Shown here: positions 1 to 4,723 of the stretch, in pieces
Numbering within the stretch: the stretch's first letter is position 1
How the letters are laid out: each line of letters begins with the position of its first letter
DNA from: CAYPTI01 sp964413525 [NCBI: uncultured bacterium]
Lineage (GTDB): Bacteria; T1Sed10-126
Reading direction: 5' to 3'
Length of the DNA: 7,733 bases
Assembly: GCA_964413525.1 (NCBI GenBank)
Contig: CAYPTI010000018.1
Coordinates: forward strand, 1 to 7,733
The notes under the pieces: generated by a model
The model's database searches: none
The model's input: only the letters and a program-made list of their open reading frames with translations
What the model was told of the DNA's origin: nothing
Made by a program: the position numbers and the translations under genes

Positions 1-116
1 ACTGCGGACTGGTCTGAGACGGGGCATGAATTGATTTTAATGTCCATTTAAGGCATGGTCACATGCTTCGGGGGGGAACGATCCTGACAATTTCAATTCG
101 GGAGGATATACAAATC
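1..116 (+). other. Region upstream of gatC, possibly including the 3' tail of a preceding gene
   Basis: No complete gene fits here. Reading frame 1 is open from the window edge to a TAA at 49-51 and reads ADWSETGHELILMSI, whose acidic flavour fits this genome. Frame 2 is open to a TGA at 32-34. Either could be the C-terminus of an upstream gene, but 10 to 16 codons cannot decide it. A TTTAAT at 36-41 resembles a -10 box without a convincing -35 partner. No terminator is visible, so gatC may be transcribed from further upstream or from this weak site. Confidence 0.2.
101..105 (+). promoter_or_regulatory. Ribosome binding site of gatC
   Basis: GGAGG lies 11 nt before the ATG at 117. It decides the start: an in-frame ATG at 63 would add 18 residues that match nothing in the GatC family and has no comparable site in front of it. 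Confidence 0.75.
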
Positions 117-401
117 ATGATCGATGAGGACGAAATACGTCACCTGGCCGAACTGGCCCGGTTGAACCTGGATGAAGAGGACATCGAACAGTACGGAGAG
201 GAACTGCAGGAGATCCTGGAGCTGGCCGAGAAAGTGAACGAGGTCGACACCGAGGGCATCGAACCCACCTACCACGCCCTGCCGGTCGAAAACGTCACCC
301 GTCCGGACGAGGACCGGCCGTCGCCGGATTCGGAGAAGGTGCTCCGGCACGCGCCGGAGGCCGCCGACGGGTACTTCGTGGTGCCCCGGGTGATCGATTG
401 A
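117..401 (+). CDS. gatC: Asp-tRNA(Asn)/Glu-tRNA(Gln) amidotransferase subunit C (GatC)
   Basis: Small cytoplasmic subunit of the GatCAB amidotransferase, which converts mischarged Glu-tRNA(Gln) and/or Asp-tRNA(Asn) to the Gln and Asn forms. In the family GatC wraps around GatA and stabilises its contact with GatB. The 94-residue length is normal. Recognition rests on the N-terminal helix ([16 protein letters not shown], about residues 7-22), the central [18 protein letters not shown] block (48-65), and the C-terminal block with [17 protein letters not shown] (78-94), all hallmark GatC segments. The ATG at 117 follows a GGAGG; the longer start at 63 is rejected. The protein is extremely acidic (28 Asp/Glu, only 2 Lys), which I read as salt adaptation. 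Its TGA overlaps the gatA ATG by one base, so it heads a translationally coupled gatC-gatA-gatB set. Confidence 0.96.
   Translation: MIDEDEIRHLAELARLNLDEEDIEQYGEELQEILELAEKVNEVDTEGIEPTYHALPVENVTRPDEDRPSPDSEKVLRHAPEAADGYFVVPRVID
389..394 (+). promoter_or_regulatory. Probable ribosome binding site of gatA inside gatC
   Basis: GGTGAT, complementary to the 3' half of the usual anti-Shine-Dalgarno sequence, ends 6 nt before the ATG at 401. It supports ATG 401 over the adjacent TTG at 398, which would add only one residue. Confidence 0.5.
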
Positions 402-1879
402 TGGCCCGGCTGATCGAACGATCGATTCCGGACCTCCGACAGATGATCCACGACGGAGAGGTTACCCGGGAAGAAGTCACGCGGGCGTTCCTGGACGAAA
501 TCGAATCGACGGACGACCGGGTGAAGGCCTTTCTGTCCGTGAATCGGGAGGAGGCCCTCGACCGGGCCCGGGACCTCGACGAGGAAGACGACGACGGGCT
601 GCTGTCCGGGATTCCCATCGCGATCAAGGACAACCTCTGCGTCGAAGGCCAGGAGGTCCGCTGCGCTTCGAAAATTTTATCCGATCACGTCACTCCCTAT
701 ACCGCAACGGCTGTACAAAACCTGCTGGACGAAGGGGCCGTTCTGGTGGGGCGGACCAACCTGGACGAATTCGCCATGGGGTCCTCCACCGAGAACAGCG
801 CCTTCGGGACCACTCGCAATCCCCACGACCTGGACCGGGTGCCCGGCGGCTCCAGCGGCGGATCCGCTGCCGCGGTGGCCGCCCGCATGGTGCCCGGAGC
901 CCTGGGATCCGACACCGGAGGGTCCGTCCGGCAGCCGGCCTCGCTGTGCGGGGTCCACGGGGTCAAACCGACCTACGGACGGGTGAGCCGCTACGGGCTG
1001 GTGGCCTTCGCCTCCAGCCTCGATCAGATCGGGCCCTTCGCGGGCACGGCCGAGGGCGCCGCTCTGCTGACAAGAGTTATCTCAGGCAAGGACCCGGCCG
1101 ACAGCACGAGCCTCGACGAACCGGTGCCCGCCTACGACGAGGATCTCCGGGATCTCCCGGACTCCCTGAACATCGGGGTGCCGGAGGAGTATTTCGGCGA
1201 CGGAATCGAGCCGGCGGTCCGGGACAACGTCGAAGCCCAGCTCAACGTCCTGCGCGACGCCGGGCACTCGGTGGAAGAATGTTCCCTGCCCCACACGGAC
1301 TACGCCATCTCGGTCTACTACATCCTGTGTACCGCCGAGGCCAGCAGCAATTTGGCCCGCTACGACGGGGTCCGCTACGGCCACCGGGCCGAGGAGTTCG
1401 ACGACCTGGTGGACATGTACCGCCAGACCCGGGCCGAGGGATTCGGGGAGGAGGTCAAGCGCCGGATCATGCTGGGGACTTTCGTGCTTTCCAGCGGCTA
1501 TTACGAGGCCTACTACGGGAAGGCCCAGAAGGTCCGGACGTTGATCAAGCGGGATTTTGACGAGGCGTTTGAGGAACACGATCTGTTGCTCACGCCGACG
1601 TCGCCGACGACCGCCTTTCCCATTGGGGAGAAGACCGACGATCCGGTCCAGATGTACCTGAGTGACATCTGCACGATCTCGGCCAACCTGGCCGGGATCC
1701 CGGCCGTCTCGGTGCCGACCGGGATCGACGAGGACGATCTCCCCATCGGGACCCAGCTGCTGGCCCCGAATCTGGAGGAACGGAACCTCTTTCGGGCGGC
1801 GAACCTGCTGGAGAACGGTACCGGGACGAGACCCCAGCAGCCCCCGGCCGTGGCATCCCACGGAGGTGATGCGGTGTGA
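401..1879 (+). CDS. gatA: Asp-tRNA(Asn)/Glu-tRNA(Gln) amidotransferase subunit A, amidase-signature glutaminase (GatA)
   Basis: Glutaminase subunit of GatCAB. It hydrolyses glutamine and passes the ammonia through an internal tunnel to GatB. The protein has 492 residues, close to the family norm of about 485. The amidase signature is complete. The catalytic Lys is K76 in [10 protein letters not shown] (71-80), the cis-Ser is S151 in [15 protein letters not shown] (147-161), and the nucleophile is S175 in [13 protein letters not shown] (169-181). The 75- and 99-residue offsets from the Lys match those I recall for Staphylococcus aureus GatA (K79, S154, S178). [26 protein letters not shown] (187-212), the [10 protein letters not shown] segment (397-406) and [11 protein letters not shown] (431-441) are further family blocks. 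The start overlaps the gatC stop (TGATG) and the end overlaps the gatB GTG by 4 nt. Acidic stretches such as EEDDD (61-65) fit the halophile-like composition. Nothing appears truncated or mutated. Confidence 0.98.
   Translation: MARLIERSIPDLRQMIHDGEVTREEVTRAFLDEIESTDDRVKAFLSVNREEALDRARDLDEEDDDGLLSGIPIAIKDNLCVEGQEVRCASKILSDHVTPYTATAVQNLLDEGAVLVGRTNLDEFAMGSSTENSAFGTTRNPHDLDRVPGGSSGGSAAAVAARMVPGALGSDTGGSVRQPASLCGVHGVKPTYGRVSRYGLVAFASSLDQIGPFAGTAEGAALLTRVISGKDPADSTSLDEPVPAYDEDLRDLPDSLNIGVPEEYFGDGIEPAVRDNVEAQLNVLRDAGHSVEECSLPHTDYAISVYYILCTAEASSNLARYDGVRYGHRAEEFDDLVDMYRQTRAEGFGEEVKRRIMLGTFVLSSGYYEAYYGKAQKVRTLIKRDFDEAFEEHDLLLTPTSPTTAFPIGEKTDDPVQMYLSDICTISANLAGIPAVSVPTGIDEDDLPIGTQLLAPNLEERNLFRAANLLENGTGTRPQQPPAVASHGGDAV
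1862..1870 (+). promoter_or_regulatory. Strong ribosome binding site of gatB inside the gatA 3' end
   Basis: GGAGGTGAT is a nine-base match to the anti-Shine-Dalgarno complement, with the GGAGG core ending 9 nt before the GTG at 1876. It is the strongest site in the window. It fixes the non-ATG start and probably compensates for GTG initiation. Confidence 0.85.
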
Positions 1880-3312
1880 GTTACGAAAACGTCGTCATCG
1901 GGCTCGAGGTCCACGTTCAGCTGAAGACCAACTCCAAGATGTTCTGCCGCTGTTCCACCGAGTTCGGGGCCGATCCGAACGCCAACACCTGTCCGGTCTG
2001 CATGGGGCTTCCGGGGGTGCTTCCGGTAATCAACGAGCGGGCGGTGGAGTTCGGAATGCGGGCGGCCTCGGCACTGAACTGCACGATCCGGGATCGGACC
2101 AAGTTCGACCGAAAAAATTACTACTACCCGGACCTCCCGAAGGCGTACCAGATCAGTCAGTACGACATGCCGCTGGCCGAGGAGGGGGAACTTCAGGTCG
2201 AGTGGGAGGACGGCTCCCAGACGGTCGGGGTGGAGCGGGTTCACATGGAGGAGGACGCCGGGAAGCTGATCCACTCCGACGTGGGTCGGGAATCCTACGT
2301 GGACTACAACCGGGCCGGAACCCCGCTGATCGAAATTGTTTCTCACCCGAACATCGAGGAACCGGCGGCCGCCGTGGCCTACCTGCGGACGCTGAAGAAA
2401 CGGATGGAGTACATCGGGATCAGCGACTGCAACATGGAGGAGGGAAGCCTCCGCTGCGACGCCAACCTGTCCATCCGGAACGAGGACGGGTCCCTGGGTA
2501 CCAAGACGGAGGTCAAGAACATGAACAGTTTCCGGGGGGTTCGTCAGGCGCTGGAATACGAGAGTCGACGCCAGGGCAAGTTGATCGATCGGGGGGGCGA
2601 AGTCCAGCAGGGGACCCGGCTCTGGGACGAGGACGAACGGGAAACCCGACCCATGCGGACCAAGGAGGAAGCCCACGATTACCGGTACTTTCCCGAACCG
2701 GACCTGGTTCCGCTGACCATCGATGCGGAGTGGATTCAGGATGTCGAATCCGACCTGCCGGAGATGCCCGGGGTCCGGCTGGACCGATTGATTGACGAGC
2801 ACGGCCTGAGCCGGGACGATGCGGAGACGCTCACCGGGACGCGAGCCATGGCGGATCTGTTTGAAGCAGCGGTCGAGGACGGCGGATCCGCCCGGACCGT
2901 GGCCAACCTCATGATCACCGATCTTCGCCGCGAAATGAACGAGCACACCCTGGAGGTCGAGGATCTCGACCTTCCCGCTGAATACCTGGCGGAAGTCGCC
3001 CGGATGTACGAGGAGGACGTGGTCAGCAGCAACGGGGCCTCGGCGTTGATCGAGGCCCTGGTCGAGGAACCCCGCGATCCGGCCGAACTGATCGAGGAGA
3101 TGAACCTGCGGCAGATTTCGGACGACTCTGCTCTGGAGGGTGTGATCGAGGAAGTGATCGAGGAAAATGAGGAGGCCGTCGAGGACGTGCGGTCGGGCAA
3201 GGATCAGGCCGTTGGATTCCTCGTCGGACAGGTAATGCAGAAGACGGAGGGGCAGGCCAACCCCCAGCAGGCCAACGAGATGCTGCGGGAAGCGATCGGT
3301 TCCAAGGGATGA
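1876..3312 (+). CDS. gatB: Asp-tRNA(Asn)/Glu-tRNA(Gln) amidotransferase subunit B (GatB)
   Basis: Kinase/amidotransferase subunit of GatCAB. It binds the mischarged tRNA, phosphorylates the side-chain carboxylate with ATP, and amidates it with ammonia from GatA. At 478 residues it is full length. The N-terminal cradle domain shows [11 protein letters not shown] (8-18), [20 protein letters not shown] (76-95), HMEEDAGK (123-130), [13 protein letters not shown] (143-155), [11 protein letters not shown] (187-197) and [13 protein letters not shown] (268-280). A C-x-C plus C-x2-C zinc knuckle (C24, C26, C39, C42) is intact; some homologues, as I recall including S. aureus, have lost it. The C-terminal YqeY-like tail ends with FLVGQVMQK and GQANP (448-463). 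In the helical tail (about 340-400), positions that usually read NW and SxKxAK here read NL (344-345) and SSNGAS (384-389), a mild divergence in the tRNA-contacting region. The GTG start overlaps gatA by 4 nt and the stop overlaps the next gene by ATGA. Confidence 0.98.
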   Translation: MSYENVVIGLEVHVQLKTNSKMFCRCSTEFGADPNANTCPVCMGLPGVLPVINERAVEFGMRAASALNCTIRDRTKFDRKNYYYPDLPKAYQISQYDMPLAEEGELQVEWEDGSQTVGVERVHMEEDAGKLIHSDVGRESYVDYNRAGTPLIEIVSHPNIEEPAAAVAYLRTLKKRMEYIGISDCNMEEGSLRCDANLSIRNEDGSLGTKTEVKNMNSFRGVRQALEYESRRQGKLIDRGGEVQQGTRLWDEDERETRPMRTKEEAHDYRYFPEPDLVPLTIDAEWIQDVESDLPEMPGVRLDRLIDEHGLSRDDAETLTGTRAMADLFEAAVEDGGSARTVANLMITDLRREMNEHTLEVEDLDLPAEYLAEVARMYEEDVVSSNGASALIEALVEEPRDPAELIEEMNLRQISDDSALEGVIEEVIEENEEAVEDVRSGKDQAVGFLVGQVMQKTEGQANPQQANEMLREAIGSKG

Positions 3313-4406
3313 ACACGTCGCCGCCGTTTCGGTTCCGACACTTTCTGGGGGTCATCGCCCTGGCCGTGCTGGTCGGGATGGTTCTGGGGCTCGGGGTGGA
3401 CTACGGAACGCGCGTCGGTGGGCTCCCGGTTCTCGAAGGTCCCGTCTGGGCGATGCTGCTGGGAGGAGGGGGAGGGTTACTCGCCGGGGGACTGACCTAC
3501 GCGTATCTGTACCTGCTGACCTACCGGTACCTGACCTCCCTGGAATCCGAAACGGACGATCTCGACCGGGTGGACTCCGTGTCCACAGCCTTTGCTCACC
3601 TGAGCCAGGCTCTTCAGGAAGCACGAGAGAACCAGGAGAAGTTAAAATCCGTCCTGTTGAACTTCATGGATCGGGCCGACGACCTGCTGTCCCATGTCCC
3701 CGATTCCGGGGAAGAAGCCGTGGTCCAGCGACTGGACGAGGTACTGGATTCCTTCGAGCGGCTGGACCCGCCGGAGGTTCAGAAAGATGGAGAGCCCCTG
3801 GACGAGCTGGCCGGCACGTTGAGTCGTTCGGTGGCCGGCGAGATTGACAATCCGGTCGAGGAGGATCGGATTGAACAGCTTGACCGGACGATCACTCAAC
3901 TCCGTGAGTTTGACAGCAAAATCGGGGAGACGATCGCTCAAGCAAATAGCCTGCTGGAGGACATGGCGGACCTGTTCCGGAAGTTTCCCGTTGAGTCTCT
4001 GCCGCAGGAGGCCGAGAACCTCCGGAGACAAACCACGGATTGGAACGATTTACGGGAGGAACTGGATCCCCTGAGCCGGGAACTTTCGGGTCTGTCGGAA
4101 CGGTTGAATACTCTGCGGGAATCCCTTCGAACCTCCCGGCTTCAATCCCGGCTCAAACGGGAACTTGAATCGTCCGACTTCCGGATCACCCGGGGGTCTG
4201 GTTCCGTTTCCGCCGAGTCCATTGAGTCCCTGGCCTCCCGCCTCCGACGGGTCCGGACCTCGGCGCAGGAACTGGCCGCGTTCCAGTCCCGGGCCGAGGA
4301 GTTCATTCGTCTCGCCGGATCTCTGGCCCGCTGGAGAGACGCGGCCGAGGAGCCCGATGCCCCCCCGGAACCCGGGTCCGAAGACGATTCGGAGGCCGTC
4401 GGTTAA
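3309..4406 (+). CDS. Uncharacterised two-TM membrane protein with a long coiled-coil cytoplasmic domain
   Basis: I do not recognise this 365-residue protein. A short basic N-terminus (RFRFRH-like, residues 8-11) precedes a first hydrophobic segment at about 12-30. A short loop (31-44) follows, then a second segment at about 45-70 containing LLGGGGGLLAGG. The positive-inside pattern suggests both termini are cytoplasmic, with only the loop outside. The rest (about 75-345) is almost entirely polar and helix-forming, with heptad-like Leu spacing, for example around 95-130, 185-225 and 245-285. It ends in an acidic, Pro-rich tail (346-365). No Cys and no catalytic motif are seen, and there is no HAMP or chemoreceptor hairpin signature. 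The ATG overlaps the gatB stop (ATGA). The only Shine-Dalgarno-like bases (AAGGG) abut the start, so expression probably depends on translational coupling to gatB. The shape suggests a scaffold or tether at the membrane, but that is inference. Its codon use resembles its neighbours. Confidence 0.85.
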   Translation: MNTSPPFRFRHFLGVIALAVLVGMVLGLGVDYGTRVGGLPVLEGPVWAMLLGGGGGLLAGGLTYAYLYLLTYRYLTSLESETDDLDRVDSVSTAFAHLSQALQEARENQEKLKSVLLNFMDRADDLLSHVPDSGEEAVVQRLDEVLDSFERLDPPEVQKDGEPLDELAGTLSRSVAGEIDNPVEEDRIEQLDRTITQLREFDSKIGETIAQANSLLEDMADLFRKFPVESLPQEAENLRRQTTDWNDLREELDPLSRELSGLSERLNTLRESLRTSRLQSRLKRELESSDFRITRGSGSVSAESIESLASRLRRVRTSAQELAAFQSRAEEFIRLAGSLARWRDAAEEPDAPPEPGSEDDSEAVG

Positions 4407-4419
4407 GAATAATTTATTC
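4407..4419. repeat. AT-rich palindrome immediately after the membrane-protein stop codon
   Basis: GAATAATTTATTC is a perfect 6-bp inverted repeat around one central base, starting on the base after the TAA at 4404-4406. It stands out in GC-rich surroundings. As RNA it gives only a weak A-U stem and has no T run after it, so it is a poor terminator. It could be a protein-binding site or a remnant of one. Confidence 0.4.
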
Positions 4420-4440
4420 GGCAATTCCTTCCCTTTAAGC

Positions 4441-4458
4441 ATCCGTTGAGCAACGGGT
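4441..4458 (+). other. Small hairpin downstream of the gatCAB operon
   Basis: ATCCGTT (4441-4447) pairs with AACGGGT (4452-4458) around a GAGC loop, giving seven pairs including one G-U. No T tract follows on either strand, so it is not a standard intrinsic terminator. It might protect the 3' end of the upstream mRNA or belong to a larger fold. Confidence 0.35.
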
Positions 4459-4575
4459 CCGGAGACTTGGTTCCCGCACCGCATGATCCGAGACCAGTCC
4501 TCGACACGGTCCCCTGGTGAGCGGTCCCACCGGTTCCGATAAAGAAGGTCCCTCCACCGACCGATTCCGGTTGCC

Positions 4576-4581
4576 TATAAT
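4576..4581 (+). promoter_or_regulatory. Candidate -10 element of an ileS promoter
   Basis: TATAAT is an exact sigma-70-type -10 hexamer. The bases 17 nt upstream (about 4553-4558, TCCACC) are a poor -35, and TG is one base out of place for an extended -10. If used, transcription would start near 4588 and leave a leader of about 135 nt before ileS. Confidence 0.45.
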
Positions 4582-4648
4582 CATGGGGTTGCAGGAAACC
4601 ACTCCTCCGTCCCGACTTGGACCCGATCGTTCCCGGGGGACTGATGGA

Positions 4649-4714
4649 ATGACTTCTCTGCTTCCGGAACCGTATACGAACATACGTTTGTCCATCCTTT
4701 GCCTGACGAAGTGA
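4649..4714 (+). CDS. Possible 21-codon leader ORF upstream of ileS
   Basis: An ATG at 4649, preceded by GGGGGA (4635-4640), opens a 21-residue frame beginning MTSLLPEPYTN and ending LSILCLTK. Its TGA (4712-4714) falls inside the ileS ribosome binding site. It holds two Ile codons, one of them ATA (4682-4684), which should be rare in so GC-rich a genome. This arrangement could couple leader translation to ileS initiation and sense isoleucine charging. The evidence is weak: ORFs this short occur by chance, the composition is not acidic like the neighbours, and the same bases carry the LexA-like palindrome. Confidence 0.15.
   Translation: MTSLLPEPYTNIRLSILCLTK
4677..4690. promoter_or_regulatory. 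LexA (SOS) box-like palindrome upstream of ileS
   Basis: CGAACATACGTTTG has the two half-sites CGAAC and GTTTG around ATAC. It agrees with the Gram-positive DinR/LexA consensus CGAACRNRYGTTYC at all positions but the last, where G still completes the CGAAC-N4-GTTYG dyad. It overlaps a possible weak promoter: ATGACT at 4649-4654, an 18-nt spacer, and TATACG at 4673-4678. It ends 33 nt before the ileS ATG, so binding there could block transcription. Whether this organism's LexA recognises this motif is unknown. Confidence 0.4.
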
Positions 4715-4716
4715 GG
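4713..4716 (+). promoter_or_regulatory. Ribosome binding site of ileS
   Basis: GAGG, within AGTGAGG, sits 7 nt before the ATG at 4724 and supports that start. Confidence 0.7.
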
Positions 4717-4723
4717 TTTCTCG

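Larger units (their letters stand above)
4407..4723 (+). other. 317-bp intergenic region between the gatCAB unit and ileS
   Basis: This is the only long non-coding stretch. It contains an AT-rich palindrome at its left edge, a small hairpin at 4441-4458, a second possible stem (4514-4519 with 4528-4533), a TATAAT at 4576-4581, a LexA-box-like palindrome at 4677-4690, and the ileS ribosome binding site. CGGGTCC (4454-4460) can pair with GGACCCG (4619-4625), and GACTTGG is repeated at 4464-4470 and 4614-4620. No T-box element (no TGGNACCGCG), tRNA or run-of-T terminator is seen. A structured leader or small RNA is possible but unproven. Confidence 0.5.

Noticed and set aside
63-116. N-terminal extension of GatC from an upstream ATG at 63
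   Set aside because: The extra 18 residues fit no GatC pattern, and the GGAGG at 101-105 serves the ATG at 117.
1513-2946. 477-codon open frame on the - strand, opposite gatA/gatB
   Set aside because: It lies antisense to two certain genes. Its length follows from GC-rich codon bias that removes stops, and its translation shows no family motif.
4441-4458. Hairpin as an intrinsic terminator of the gatCAB unit
   Set aside because: There is no T tract after the stem on either strand, so it is recorded only as a hairpin.
4468-4483. Sigma-54-like spacing (GG, 10 nt, GC) at TTGG..CCGCA
   Set aside because: The two dinucleotides are correctly spaced, but the surrounding consensus bases (TGGCAC and TTGCW) do not match, so this is likely chance.
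4441-4500. T-box-like ACTTGGTTCCCGCACCGC upstream of a synthetase gene
   Set aside because: It resembles the TGGNACCGCG antiterminator only loosely. No specifier stem or terminator hairpin with a T run was found.
4517-4714. 65-codon GTG-started ORF in the gap on the + strand
   Set aside because: It has no ribosome binding site, spans the TATAAT and would begin upstream of the likely transcription start. Its composition is unlike the neighbours. Only its last 21 codons are kept, as a low-confidence leader.
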